DNA of 64,000 nt from CAVUOA01 sp963742955. Its GTDB lineage: Bacteria > Bacteroidota > Ignavibacteria > Tepidaquicellales > OLB5. Below, piece by piece: positions 37,868-46,528 of the stretch (its first letter is position 1; the number at the start of each line of letters is the position of its first letter). Where the stretch lies: assembly GCA_963742955.1 (NCBI GenBank), contig CAVUOA010000009.1:372001-436000 (forward strand), written 5' to 3'. The notes beneath the pieces are model-generated. The model was not told where the DNA came from and did not search any database. It was given only the letters and a program-made list of their open reading frames with translations. A program made the position numbers and the translations under genes.

Positions 37868-39366
37868 TCATTTCTTCTCAAACCTGTATACCTTGGCAAT
37901 AAAAGGAACCGTCGGAAAACTATCTCTAAAGGTAATATTATAATCATTGGAAATCATGTTTAGCTTATCCTTAAAAGTAGCCGTATCCTGCGCGCCGTAA
38001 TCAAGCACGAGCCAGAATTTCACAGGATCTTGTGCTTTGAGTGAATCCTCCATTTGTCCCCATCCGTATCTGATATCTTCTGCATTGGGTAAATTTAATT
38101 TATCGGTTTTGTTGTAGTAATCAATAATCCACCCATAATAGTGAGGATAAACAAATATTTTTTCTCTGTCTTGATTGTTTAATTCCAATGATTTTATGAC
38201 CTGCCTGTAATCATTATTCTTAAAATCAAATTTAAAATAAAGTCCGTCACCGTATATATTCACGCCTGCAAACAGAATAATCAGAGCAATTTGAGCATAG
38301 CGGTTGAATAATTTTATACTGAGCATTCCGCAAATCAAGATAAATGGTACTATGAAACTCAGGTACCGGAAGAACTCGATCCTTTCCCTGATGAAAATAC
38401 TTGAAGCAATTAACAACGGAACCAGCGTAACAACAATGATTAACCTGTTATAGTTGGGAAATGATTTGTTCGTTCTTACCTTTATATATATGAAATAACA
38501 CATACCCAGAATTGTTATGATGAATAGTCCGAGAACCATTACATTTATCAGCTTCATATATCTGTAATCAGCGTAAAAATGGTACAAACCCAATGAAATA
38601 TCTTTCGAGAAGAAAAATAATTGTTCTATCAAAGCCCAAATGCTTTGGGGTGTGCGCCATGATTGTCCAATAGACATTTGCTTAATCATTATCGGAAGCC
38701 AGAAGAGGTATCCTGCAAACATTAGTAAGTAAATAAAAAGGAAATGATGGAATCGCCTTGTTAAATGTTTAATATTGAAAAGAATATATAATACCTCTCC
38801 GGCAAGAAAAGTAAATGAAAAATAATGAGTGTAAAGAGCCATAGTTGTAATGAGCATGTAAGCCCAAACATTGGAGTTCTTCAGGATCGAAGTAAAGCTG
38901 CCTTTAAATTCAAGAGTCTTGATAAAGAAATACAATGACGCGGTATTCAGTAGCAGGTTTAATGCTGCCATTCTCGCTTCCTGTGAGTAGTATAAGTTTA
39001 GAGGTGAAAGCGAAAATAATATCAGAACTATAAAGCTCTCTTTTTCCGAAAGTACTATCTTCGAAACTGGGTAAATAAAAAATATTGCAGATGAGCTTAT
39101 TAATGCTGAAAGAAATCTAATCGAAAAAACCGAATCACCGAATGGAATCATCCATATTTTAAGCAGGTAATAATATAACGGCGGGTGAATATCGGCTGAT
39201 GTTCCCCAGGTTATATCTAGAAAATTGCCTTGTGCAAGGTGCCATGAGAAAATTTCGTCGAACCAGAGATTTTTTTGTGTGATGAATATTACCGAACGGC
39301 AAGAGAAAAGATAAAGAATAGAACCAGGAAGCCCCACCTGTCCTCCCCTATGGGGAGGGAAAACAT
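37868..39366 (-). CDS. GT39/ArnT-like integral membrane glycosyltransferase, probable frameshift near the start
   Basis: About 499 residues, with about 11 hydrophobic helices and the family's first-loop motif NLWFDEIFSWHLAQG followed by DIHPPLYYYLLKIW, where the acidic D-E pair is catalytic in GT-C enzymes. They transfer sugars from polyprenyl carriers on the periplasmic side. In the uninterrupted frame (start 39397) the N-terminus is polar and contains VFPPHRGGQVG, a dispersed-repeat translation, with a damaged TM1. Adding one G near 39292 joins a different frame, MFSLPIGEDRWGFLVLFFIF, which gives a proper TM1 and a start at 39366. The start codon lies next to the repeat at 39331-39360. The sugar is unknown. 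Confidence 0.75.
39331..39360. repeat. CCTCCCC...GGGGAGG palindromic repeat
   Basis: CCTCCCC (39342-39348) and GGGGAGG (39352-39358) form a 7-base hairpin with a 3-base loop, flanked by CCCCACCTG. Such CCTCCCC/GGGGAGG elements are often dispersed in genomes of this phylum. It lies inside the start of the GT39-like gene. Confidence 0.55.
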
Positions 39367-39443
39367 GATTTTCTTTATCCCTATCTAACAGTTTCAATTA
39401 AAATACTAAAAATAATTTTTTTCTGTTGGAGAGAAAAAGAGGT

Positions 39444-39863
39444 TCATTCCCCTATCAGCTGAACTATTACTTTCCTTACTCTTGGGCGTTCATCAAAATC
39501 AAGCAGTACAATTTGCTGCCACGTGCCGAGCATAAGCTCTCCTTTTGAAATCGGGATTGTCTGCGAACATCCGAAAATGGTTGACCGTATATGAGCGTGA
39601 CCGTTATGGTCACCCCACGTATCATTATGAAAATATTTCTGTTTTGAGGGAACTAGCTTATCTAATATCTGCGGTATGTCTTTTTTTAAGCCGGGTTCGT
39701 ACTCAACCGTACTGATTGATGCAGTTGAACCAACTACAAAAACGGTTGCATTTCCTTCATGTATATTTTGCTTTCTGATGAAAGCCTGTACTTCTTCGGT
39801 AATATTTACAATATCGCAGTTGCCTTGTGTGTTGACTGTCAGTTTATCGGTTAAAATTTTCAT
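39444..39863 (-). CDS. yjbQ: YjbQ/UPF0047 family protein
   Basis: A 139-residue protein matching the compact YjbQ fold. It has GNCDIVNITEEVQAFI, HEGNATVFVVGSTASIST, the conserved metal/His region DNHGHAHIRSTIFG and the ending LGTWQQIVLLDFDERPRVRKVIV. The family has been described with weak thiamine-phosphate synthase activity; its physiological role is uncertain. It is 7 bases from the upstream hypothetical gene and likely in the coaX transcript. Confidence 0.9.
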   Translation of the reverse strand: MKILTDKLTVNTQGNCDIVNITEEVQAFIRKQNIHEGNATVFVVGSTASISTVEYEPGLKKDIPQILDKLVPSKQKYFHNDTWGDHNGHAHIRSTIFGCSQTIPISKGELMLGTWQQIVLLDFDERPRVRKVIVQLIGE

Positions 39864-39869
39864 TTTAAC

Positions 39870-40760
39870 TCACCTCTTTATATCGATTGAAATTAATTCT
39901 TTCTTTTCTTTAATGTAAAATAGAAAACCGTCTTTAATGAAAAAAGAATCGGGTACATAATTAGCAGCTTCAGCATTCAGGATCTCATCATGAATAATTT
40001 TCTTGGAACTGAAATCGTAAATTTCAAGATGATTAGACAGATTGCGGGAGGTTATATCTTTTATGTTTACACCCATATCAGCATGGAAATTATAAATTAA
40101 CAGTTCCCCGGATAAAATAAATTCGATTTCTCCCATATATTTGGTGTCACGGAATCTTTCCATCAAATATTCTTCAATCTTTTGCTCAACATTATTTCCT
40201 TCAATATATATTTCAGGATAAATAAAATCTGAAAACATTTTTTCTTCGTTAAACGATTTCAGCTCAAGCAAACTATCTGCAATTTTATCATCTTCATATG
40301 ATTCAATAACATTTCCTGTCTCACCGTTAAGCTTAAAGTAAATTTCTCTTTCAAAATGCTGCATATAAGCATAAACATCGCTGCAGTCTGCAAACAGGAA
40401 AGTTAAATCGGTATTATTCCATTTAATATTTCCTGTTTTTAAATCAACTGCAATAATTCCGAGGTGTTCCGGCAGTTCAGGAGTTTTAAATCTATTGAAA
40501 AAAATCGTATCATCGTTAACGCTTTCAATTGCAATCCACCATTTTTCATTAAGCTGGAAATTTGAGAGATATACTTGTTTTGTTTTATAGTTTAAGCTGA
40601 AGAAGAAAGTTTCTTTGAGGTTTAAATCACGTGTTTCACAAACCAATATATCTGAAGGAGAGAAATGCATTCTCCAGATATTCCCTTTCTGGCTGTAGTT
40701 CAGAAAAGGTTTTAATTTATTTTTTGTGAATATATCTTTAATTCCCATAATTAAACTCAA
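39870..40760 (-). CDS. Hypothetical protein, possibly DUF4905-like
   Basis: A 296-residue soluble protein without signal peptide or membrane helix. It is rich in aromatic and acidic residues, with repeated short strands like IWRMHFSPSDILVCETRDLN and GIIAVDLKTGNIKWNNTDL, which suggest a beta-propeller-like fold. The start of the conserved region (KLKPFLNYSQKGNIWRM) reminds me of the DUF4905 family of Bacteroidetes, but this is from memory. The start at 40760 overlaps coaX by 23 bases; a second ATG at 40748 (MGIKDIF) is equally possible. Function unknown. Confidence 0.7.
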   Translation of the reverse strand: MSLIMGIKDIFTKNKLKPFLNYSQKGNIWRMHFSPSDILVCETRDLNLKETFFFSLNYKTKQVYLSNFQLNEKWWIAIESVNDDTIFFNRFKTPELPEHLGIIAVDLKTGNIKWNNTDLTFLFADCSDVYAYMQHFEREIYFKLNGETGNVIESYEDDKIADSLLELKSFNEEKMFSDFIYPEIYIEGNNVEQKIEEYLMERFRDTKYMGEIEFILSGELLIYNFHADMGVNIKDITSRNLSNHLEIYDFSSKKIIHDEILNAEAANYVPDSFFIKDGFLFYIKEKKELISIDIKR

Positions 40761-41502
40761 GAATGTTATTTATTCCGTCAAGAACCAGATTTTCTCTTAT
40801 AACAGTTTTCAGCTTCGTATTTGAATGAATATATCTTGAAAAACCGCCGGTTATAATTATTTTGAATTTTGCTTTTCTTTCTTTTTCGATTTCTCTTATT
40901 ATTCCTTCAAATGATGCAAGCGAGGCGAATATTGTACCCGAGCGGATTGCTTCAACAGTATTTTTCCCTATAATTTTTCCCGGCATTATATAATCTCTAC
41001 TTTTCAGCAGGGGAAGCCTGGAGGTGTAATCATTAAGCGATTTAGCCATTGTAGTTATCCCTGGAGAAATTATTCCGCCAATAAAATCACCGTTTTTTAA
41101 AACTACATCAATAGTTACTGCTGTACCGAAGTCCGCCGCTATTACGTTCTCCTTGTTTTTAAAATACTCATAACCTGCTGCTGCATTGCATATTCTGTCT
41201 GCACCGAGTTTATCCGGATTTTTAACCTTAAGACGAACAGGGAGAGGAATTTTATTGTTTATCAAAACAGGCTCGACAGTAAAAGTGCGCCTAAGAAGTT
41301 CAATCCATTTCTTATTTATTTCGGGAACAACCGATGCAATTCCTGAAATTGAGACATTTCTTTTAATTTTAGGTTCAATATCTTTTAAAAATTTATCGGC
41401 TGTATAAACTGAGGAAGGAATTTTTCTTAAATAAACAATTTTTCCCGAACTATAAACTGCAATATGAGTAATACTGTTTCCTATGTCAATTGCCAGATTC
41501 AA
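40738..41502 (-). CDS. coaX: Type III pantothenate kinase
   Basis: A 254-residue ASKHA-fold enzyme that catalyses the first step of coenzyme A synthesis, phosphorylating pantothenate. MNLAIDIGNSITHIAVY is the phosphate 1 motif, PDKLGADRICNAAAGYEYF is the conserved GADR motif, and IAADFGTAVTIDVV is the phosphate 2 motif. GGIISPGITTMAKSL is also canonical. It needs a monovalent cation and is not feedback-inhibited, as known for the type. CoaBC for later steps is at 62200-63415. Confidence 0.95.
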   Translation of the reverse strand: MNLAIDIGNSITHIAVYSSGKIVYLRKIPSSVYTADKFLKDIEPKIKRNVSISGIASVVPEINKKWIELLRRTFTVEPVLINNKIPLPVRLKVKNPDKLGADRICNAAAGYEYFKNKENVIAADFGTAVTIDVVLKNGDFIGGIISPGITTMAKSLNDYTSRLPLLKSRDYIMPGKIIGKNTVEAIRSGTIFASLASFEGIIREIEKERKAKFKIIITGGFSRYIHSNTKLKTVIRENLVLDGINNILEFNYGN

Positions 41503-41513
41503 TATCTTTTCAT

Positions 41514-41553
41514 AATAAAAAAGCGTTCATGTCGGCTAATCTACAGAACGCTT
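41514..41553 (-). terminator. Terminator after the bifunctional nuclease gene
   Basis: AAGCGTTC (41521-41528) pairs with GAACGCTT (41546-41553). On the minus strand the stem is followed by TTTTATTATG. It lies 27 bases after the bifunctional nuclease stop and separates the etf/bfn unit from coaX. Confidence 0.75.
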
Positions 41554-41579
41554 CATTCATATTTTAAAAAATTTAAATT

Positions 41580-42191
41580 TTACCTGCTTAATTCAAGTCT
41601 CTTAATTTCGTCTCTCAGGTTGGCTGCTTTCTCATAGTCCTCTTTTTCTACCGCATCCTTTAGGTCAGTTCTTAGTTTATTAAGCTTTTTAATGTAAGGG
41701 TCAGATTCTTCCGGTATTTGCTCAATAAGTTTTTCTTTTTCGCCTTCTTCTGTCAGTTCGCCTTCGGTATCTTCTTTTTCCGGAATAAAGCTTACTTCAT
41801 TCATAACTTCTTCCGAAACATATATAGGGACTGCGAATTTTAGAGCCAGGGCTATAGCATCTGATGGACGTGAATCAATTTCATCCAGACTTGCAACATC
41901 CATTTTTATCTTAGCGAAAAAGGTACCGTCACGAAGTTCGTTAATATAAACATAGTTGATTGAGAAACCCAGTTGTTCAATAATATTTCTCAGCAAATCA
42001 TGTGTAAGCGGACGCGGCGGTTTTATTCCTTCAAGCTCAAGCGCAATGTGCTGGGCTTCAAAACTTCCGATTATTATTGGCAGCCTCCTGTCTCCTCCCA
42101 CTTCTTTCAAAATTAGCGCGTAACCTCCGCCTCCCGGTGGAGGTGTGGGAGATAAACCCATAATATCAACCTGGACTTTTTCGCCTTCCAT
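41580..42191 (-). CDS. Bifunctional nuclease (BFN/DUF151) family protein with UVR motif
   Basis: A 203-residue protein. The BFN domain covers about residues 1-130: LILKEVGGDRRLPIIIGSFEAQHIALELEG, then RPLTHDLLRNIIEQLG, and SRPSDAIALALKFAVPIYVSEEV. A UvrB/UvrC-interaction (UVR) helix follows near the C-terminus (LKDAVEKEDYEKAANLRDEIKRLE). BFN proteins were linked to RNase/DNase activity in plants; the bacterial role is not clear. It is 11 bases downstream of etfA, same strand. Confidence 0.9.
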   Translation of the reverse strand: MEGEKVQVDIMGLSPTPPPGGGGYALILKEVGGDRRLPIIIGSFEAQHIALELEGIKPPRPLTHDLLRNIIEQLGFSINYVYINELRDGTFFAKIKMDVASLDEIDSRPSDAIALALKFAVPIYVSEEVMNEVSFIPEKEDTEGELTEEGEKEKLIEQIPEESDPYIKKLNKLRTDLKDAVEKEDYEKAANLRDEIKRLELSR

Positions 42192-42202
42192 TTAATTTCT
42201 TA

Positions 42203-43180
42203 TTAATTTGACAAAACTTTTCTGAATTCTTCGGTCAATGCAGGAAGCACTTCAAAAACATCTCCTACAATTCCGTAATCTGCTATCTGGAAAATCGGGG
42301 CATCTTTATCTTTGTTTATTGCAACTATACACTTTGATGATGACATACCGGCTAAATGCTGAATTGCACCGCTGATGCCGCAGGCAATATACAGGTTTGG
42401 TGAAACCGTTTTACCTGTTTGGCCTACCTGTTCTGAATGAGGTCTCCAGCCTGCATCAACAACTGCGCGTGACGACCCAACAGCAGCTCCAAGTACCTTA
42501 GCTAAATCTTCAACGAGCTTATAATTTTCAGGAGCTTTCAGTCCCCTGCCTCCTGAAACAATAATGTTAGCTTCTGCAACATCAAGCTTTTCATTTGATA
42601 CAGTGGTCTCTTTTACGACCGCTCCTAAATCCGAATCGGTAAAATTGATATTCAATTTTTCAACTTGCGGAGTAACTTCATCTGTTTTTTCCGCTTTGAA
42701 AACATTTGGTCTAAGAGAAAACATCTTTACAGCAGATTTAATCTTTAAGTCAATATATGCTTTGCCCGCATATACTGGCCGGGAAGCAATAATATCACCT
42801 CCTTCGACACGTAATTCAGTGCAGTCAGAAGCAAGTCCAGCTTCAAGTTTTGCTGCTGTACGGGGACCCAAATCTTTCCCCATTGAAGTTGCGGACAATA
42901 AAACTACATCTGCCCCGCTTTGTTTTGCAGCTTCAGCAACAGCCTTTGCATAAGCAGTAGTCGAATAATTTACCAGTTTTTCGCTCTCGCAAACCATGAC
43001 CTTCGAAATCCCATAATTGCCTAATTCAGACGCTAATGCCGAAATTCCGTTTCCAATTAATAAAACCTCAACTTCGCTTTGTAGTTCCTTAGATAGCCTC
43101 AGCGCAGTTGATGCGGTTTCGAATCCGTTATTCTTAATTTTATTATCTCTTGTTTCTACGAACGCTAAGATTTTTCCCAT
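42203..43180 (-). CDS. etfA: Electron transfer flavoprotein subunit alpha
   Basis: A 325-residue protein. The N-terminal alpha/beta part (ILAFVETRDNKIKN...) is followed by the FAD-binding domain: SGGRGLKAPENY, SSRAVVDAGWRPHSEQVGQTGKTVSPNLYIACGISGAIQH in segments, and AINKDKDAPIFQIADYGIVGD. The heterodimer with EtfB passes electrons between flavoprotein dehydrogenases and the quinone pool. The linked ETF:quinone oxidoreductase is not in the window. It follows etfB by 72 bases. Confidence 0.95.
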   Translation of the reverse strand: MGKILAFVETRDNKIKNNGFETASTALRLSKELQSEVEVLLIGNGISALASELGNYGISKVMVCESEKLVNYSTTAYAKAVAEAAKQSGADVVLLSATSMGKDLGPRTAAKLEAGLASDCTELRVEGGDIIASRPVYAGKAYIDLKIKSAVKMFSLRPNVFKAEKTDEVTPQVEKLNINFTDSDLGAVVKETTVSNEKLDVAEANIIVSGGRGLKAPENYKLVEDLAKVLGAAVGSSRAVVDAGWRPHSEQVGQTGKTVSPNLYIACGISGAIQHLAGMSSSKCIVAINKDKDAPIFQIADYGIVGDVFEVLPALTEEFRKVLSN

Positions 43181-43252
43181 TTATTTCTATAATTTAAATC
43201 TTTGTTTTAAATACTCTTTATTACTTTAAATAACTTTATAAATCATTTGTTT

Positions 43253-43999
43253 TTAAATAACTTTTGCTTCTTCTCTTAATAGTTTTACCAGTTCTGCAGC
43301 AGCGCTTGCATCTGTTCCAACAATTTTTCCTTTTGCTTTAGCTTTGGGAAGCTTCATTACTAAAACTTCTGATTTATTTTCCGTATAAGTAGGCTGCCTC
43401 TCTTCAATCGGCTTTGATTTTGCCTGCATAATGCCTTTTAAGTTTGGATAACGAGGGTTATTTAACCCTTTTTGTGCGGAAATTATTACCGGAAGCGAAG
43501 CAGTCACAATCTCTTTACCACCTTCTATTTCCCTTTCGGCTGTTACATTATTCCCGTCGATTGTAAGCTCCACAACAACACTTATTGAAGGTAAACCGAG
43601 GAATTCAGCTACAAGTGTACTAACCTGAGAATCATCGTAATCAACTGACTGCTTGCCAAAGAAGATTATGTCCGGATTCAGTTCTTTCAGAACATCTGCA
43701 AGGTTTTTCGCAACTGCGTAGGAATCCATTTCAGCATCTGTTTTTATAAGAATTCCTTTATCGATTCCCATTGCAAAAGCTTTGCGTACTGTTTCTTTAA
43801 CCGAGTCCTTACCTACCGAAACGGCTATCGTTTCACCGCCGTTTTTTTCTTTGAGCTTTAAAGCTTCTTCAACTGCAAATTCGTCATAAGGGTTGATTAT
43901 GTAGGTAACGCCTGATGGGTCAATTGATTTTCCGTCAGCACCGATTTTGACCTTTGTAGTCGTATCGGGTACCTGTGAAATACAAACTGCTATTTTCAT
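43253..43999 (-). CDS. etfB: Electron transfer flavoprotein subunit beta
   Basis: A 248-residue protein with AVCISQVPDTTTKVKIG at the N-terminus, INPYDEFAVEEALKLKE, ISVGKDSVKETVRKAFAMGIDKGI and DIIFFGKQSVDYDDSQV, which are beta-subunit landmarks (AMP-binding). The recognition-loop region GLNNPRYPNLKGIMQAKSKPI is present. It is upstream partner of etfA. Its own 5' region is 396 bases with direct repeats. Confidence 0.95.
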   Translation of the reverse strand: MKIAVCISQVPDTTTKVKIGADGKSIDPSGVTYIINPYDEFAVEEALKLKEKNGGETIAVSVGKDSVKETVRKAFAMGIDKGILIKTDAEMDSYAVAKNLADVLKELNPDIIFFGKQSVDYDDSQVSTLVAEFLGLPSISVVVELTIDGNNVTAEREIEGGKEIVTASLPVIISAQKGLNNPRYPNLKGIMQAKSKPIEERQPTYTENKSEVLVMKLPKAKAKGKIVGTDASAAAELVKLLREEAKVI

Positions 44000-44125
44000 G
44001 AATATTATCTGTTTTTCTTTAATAAAAAAGCAAATTAACTTAATTTTGTTTCTTTTTCAATTGAATTCGAAATAATGATTAATAATATGGGAATCTGACA
44101 AATTTTCTTATTACTTCAAGTAATG

Positions 44126-44184
44126 GTAAGTAATGAAAGTGACCTTCTTTTGCTGTTTTTGAAATGTAAGTAATAAAAGTGGAC
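44126..44184. repeat. Direct repeat pair upstream of etfB
   Basis: GTAAGTAATGAAAGTGAC (44126-44143) recurs as GTAAGTAATAAAAGTGGAC (44166-44184), offset 40 bases. An additional AAGTAAT lies just before copy 1. It could be a tandem regulator site or the trace of a lost mobile element. Confidence 0.5.
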
Positions 44185-44316
44185 ATAAAATGCAATATTT
44201 GGAAGTCAAGATGCTGATATTATTAAATTAAGAAATCATAATTCTCATTCGGAGAGAATTACATTCTATAATAAATCTAAAAAACTTTTTGGCGTTTGTC
44301 AAGTGCAGGCAAAAAT

Positions 44317-44347
44317 AAAAACCTGCAATAAGATGCAGGTTTTTTTA
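44317..44347. terminator. Bidirectional terminator after the lipoprotein gene
   Basis: AAACCTGCA and TGCAGGTTT flank the loop ATAAGA; a TTTTTTT run follows on the plus strand and TTTTATTTTT on the minus strand. It lies about 50 bases past the lipoprotein stop. Confidence 0.8.
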
Positions 44348-44395
44348 ATAAATAATAATTGCTTAAAACCCTGATTGATTAGGGCTATTTCAGAT

Positions 44396-45154
44396 TTATT
44401 TTTTATAATTCTTTAATCCTTCTTCCATTTCTTTCAATCCCTCTTTCATATTTTTCATGTTCTTCATATCTTTCATACCTTTTACACCTTCGAGCATTTT
44501 GTCCATATCGGTAAATTCAACATCTTTGGGCGGTGTAAGCATGTCATCGGTGATTTTTGCATCTAAATCCAGGCTTTTTGCCTGAATTGTAGATTTCTGC
44601 ATAACGATTTTCAAAGGTACTTTTTCTTTATAAACTGAATATTTAATACCATTTTTATCCTGGTAAATATCGCATTTTTTGCCGATTACTTCTTCTTCAC
44701 CAATTTTTTGGCAGTCCTTGCACCCGTCTTTAAAGCTCATCGGATTAAAGTCCTGCTTTTTATCGTTTTGCTCAGCCCATTTCTTCGGGTCCATTTTCAT
44801 GCCAATTTTTTTGCCGCCCATATCGGTAACAGTGTACATAGCATCTTCAGTCATCCACATTTCGGAATTCATGTTCTGGTCACCTACCTGGTAATTCATT
44901 TTTACATAAGCTTTCTTTCCTTTTGACCACACATCCCATGTTCCTTTCATTTCGCCTGTTGCTTCCATCTGGTAATGAATTGGGGTACCTTCCGAAATTT
45001 CATCATTTGAACCCGAACTTTGTTCTTTTTTATCATTGTCCGTTTTGCTTGTCGAATCATCTTTCTTACCGCAGCTCATGAGCACAAATGAAGTTAACAG
45101 TAATAACAGAAACAGCTTAAATCCAGTTAAGCTAAGTGATTTATTTTTATACAT
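44396..45154 (-). CDS. DUF4412-like lipoprotein with Met/Lys-rich tail
   Basis: A 252-residue protein. A signal peptide (LFLLLLLTSFVLMSC, lipobox LMSC) is followed by a serine/aspartate-rich linker. A beta-rich domain follows with repeated YQMEATGEMKGTWDVWSKGKK and SEMWMTEDAMYTV motifs, like DUF4412/LolA-type folds. A CxxC pair occurs in KDGCKDCQKIGEE with a third Cys in GKKCDIYQDKNG. The last 35 residues are a repetitive amphipathic stretch (MKDMKNMKNMKEGLKEMEEG). The function is unknown; a periplasmic carrier or metal binder is only a guess. Confidence 0.75.
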   Translation of the reverse strand: MYKNKSLSLTGFKLFLLLLLTSFVLMSCGKKDDSTSKTDNDKKEQSSGSNDEISEGTPIHYQMEATGEMKGTWDVWSKGKKAYVKMNYQVGDQNMNSEMWMTEDAMYTVTDMGGKKIGMKMDPKKWAEQNDKKQDFNPMSFKDGCKDCQKIGEEEVIGKKCDIYQDKNGIKYSVYKEKVPLKIVMQKSTIQAKSLDLDAKITDDMLTPPKDVEFTDMDKMLEGVKGMKDMKNMKNMKEGLKEMEEGLKNYKK

Positions 45155-45188
45155 ATTGATTAATAATTAAGAAGTTAATAATATTAAT

Positions 45189-45878
45189 TTATTTATGATT
45201 ATAAACAGGTTTTGTAATATACTCTAAAGGGTCTTCAATACCTGCTAATTGAAAGCCTCTCAATCTCAAAGCGCACGAATCACACGTACCGCAAGCCTTA
45301 TCTTCATTTCTGTAGCATGACCATGAAAGTTCAAATGGTACATTTAAATCTTTACCTTTCGTTACAATCTCGTGCTTTTTAAGATGAATTATGGGTGTTT
45401 CTATCCTGATATTAGTATCAGGCTTTGTCCCCAATTCAATTACCTTGTTAAAAGCATCGTAGAACACTTCTCTGCAATCGGGATAACCGCTTGAATCTTC
45501 TTCCACAGCTCCGATATATATTTTTTCAGCGCCAATTACCTCTGCCCAGCTAACGGCAACAGAGAGAATATTTGCATTCCTGAAAGGCACATATGATGTA
45601 GGAATGCCTTTATAATACAAATCGGCGTTTGATATCTGAATATTGCTGTCAGTAAGCGATGAACCGCCTATTTGAGATAGATGCTCAACATTTACAACTA
45701 ATTTCTTTGTTACATTGTAATAATCTGCAATATCATTAAATGCCTTCAACTCCCGTTTCTCGGTACGCTGACCGTAGTTTAAGTGCAGAAAGCATAATTC
45801 ATATTCACGAGCCGCCATTGCTGCCGTTACAAGCGAATCCATTCCCCCGCTGACCAGTACTATTGCTTTTTGTTTCAC
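45189..45878 (-). CDS. queC: 7-cyano-7-deazaguanine synthase QueC
   Basis: A 229-residue ATP-dependent enzyme converting 7-carboxy-7-deazaguanine to preQ0. It has the PP-loop LVSGGMDSLVTAAMA, the NYGQRTEKREL motif, VPFRNANILSVAVSWAE and the zinc cysteines CYRNEDKACGTCDSCALR. The start is GTG 45878, with a GGGGAG ribosome site 8 bases upstream, and it abuts the queE stop. Part of queD-queE-queC. Confidence 0.95.
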   Translation of the reverse strand: MKQKAIVLVSGGMDSLVTAAMAAREYELCFLHLNYGQRTEKRELKAFNDIADYYNVTKKLVVNVEHLSQIGGSSLTDSNIQISNADLYYKGIPTSYVPFRNANILSVAVSWAEVIGAEKIYIGAVEEDSSGYPDCREVFYDAFNKVIELGTKPDTNIRIETPIIHLKKHEIVTKGKDLNVPFELSWSCYRNEDKACGTCDSCALRLRGFQLAGIEDPLEYITKPVYNHK

Positions 45879-46520
45879 TTATACTCCCCTTGTTTCGGGA
45901 TGCCAGATATATTTGTGGAGCTGAACCTGGAATCTTACATTCAGCTTATCTTCCAAAATCCATTTAGCTAAATCAATATTTTCAAGAACATTGAAAACAG
46001 GAGACATTAAGACTTTGGACTTTTTATCGAGGCTGTATTTAAAGATTATATCCTTTGACCATTCGTAATCTTCCCTGTTTCCGATAACAAACTTCACTTC
46101 ATCATCAGATTTAAGAAAATCAATATTTTCATATAGATTCTTATTCATCATTTTACTTGACGGAGTTTTTAAGTCCATAATAATCTTAACACTCTTATCA
46201 ATATCTTTTATCGGCAATGAGCCGCCCGTTTCTAACATCACTTTATAACCTAATTCGCTCAACAATTTCATCAGTTCATTAACATTTTCCTGAACAAGTG
46301 GTTCACCGCCGGTTATTTCAACAAGTTTACAGCCGTATTTCTTTACTTCTGCAAGAATCTCATTAATTGACATATCCTTCCCCTCATAAAAAGCATATTC
46401 AGTGTCACAATAGGAGCATCTCAAATTGCAGTAAGTAAGCCTGACAAATACACAGGGTAATCCCATCAAGCTTGACTCGCCCTGAATTGAGTAAAATATT
46501 TCGTTTATTTTGAGATTCAT
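45879..46520 (-). CDS. queE: 7-carboxy-7-deazaguanine synthase QueE
   Basis: About 213 residues from ATG 46520. It is a radical SAM enzyme with NEIFYSIQGESSLMGLPCVFVRL and the cluster motif CNLRCSYC (CxxxCxxC). EITGGEPLVQENVNEL and VMLETGGSLPI are typical. It rearranges 6-carboxytetrahydropterin to 7-carboxy-7-deazaguanine. An upstream ATG at 46559 would add MYKIPAKAGINLI, which is merely the translated palindromic repeat at 46531-46550, so I prefer the internal start. Confidence 0.93.
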   Translation of the reverse strand: MNLKINEIFYSIQGESSLMGLPCVFVRLTYCNLRCSYCDTEYAFYEGKDMSINEILAEVKKYGCKLVEITGGEPLVQENVNELMKLLSELGYKVMLETGGSLPIKDIDKSVKIIMDLKTPSSKMMNKNLYENIDFLKSDDEVKFVIGNREDYEWSKDIIFKYSLDKKSKVLMSPVFNVLENIDLAKWILEDKLNVRFQVQLHKYIWHPETRGV

Positions 46521-46528
46521 AATTAAAT

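Larger units (their letters stand above)
44000..44395. other. Intergenic region upstream of etfB
   Basis: It contains the direct repeat pair at 44126-44184, a CTCATTCGGAGAG stretch and the terminator at 44317-44347. No gene is apparent. Confidence 0.45.

Noticed and set aside
42564..42953. Long plus-strand open frame opposite etfA
   Set aside because: It is antisense to an intact, motif-complete EtfA and has a Ser/Phe-rich translation typical of a shadow frame.
44100..44200. Direct repeats as ends of an insertion sequence
   Set aside because: No transposase remnant or target duplication is visible, and the copies are only 40 bases apart.
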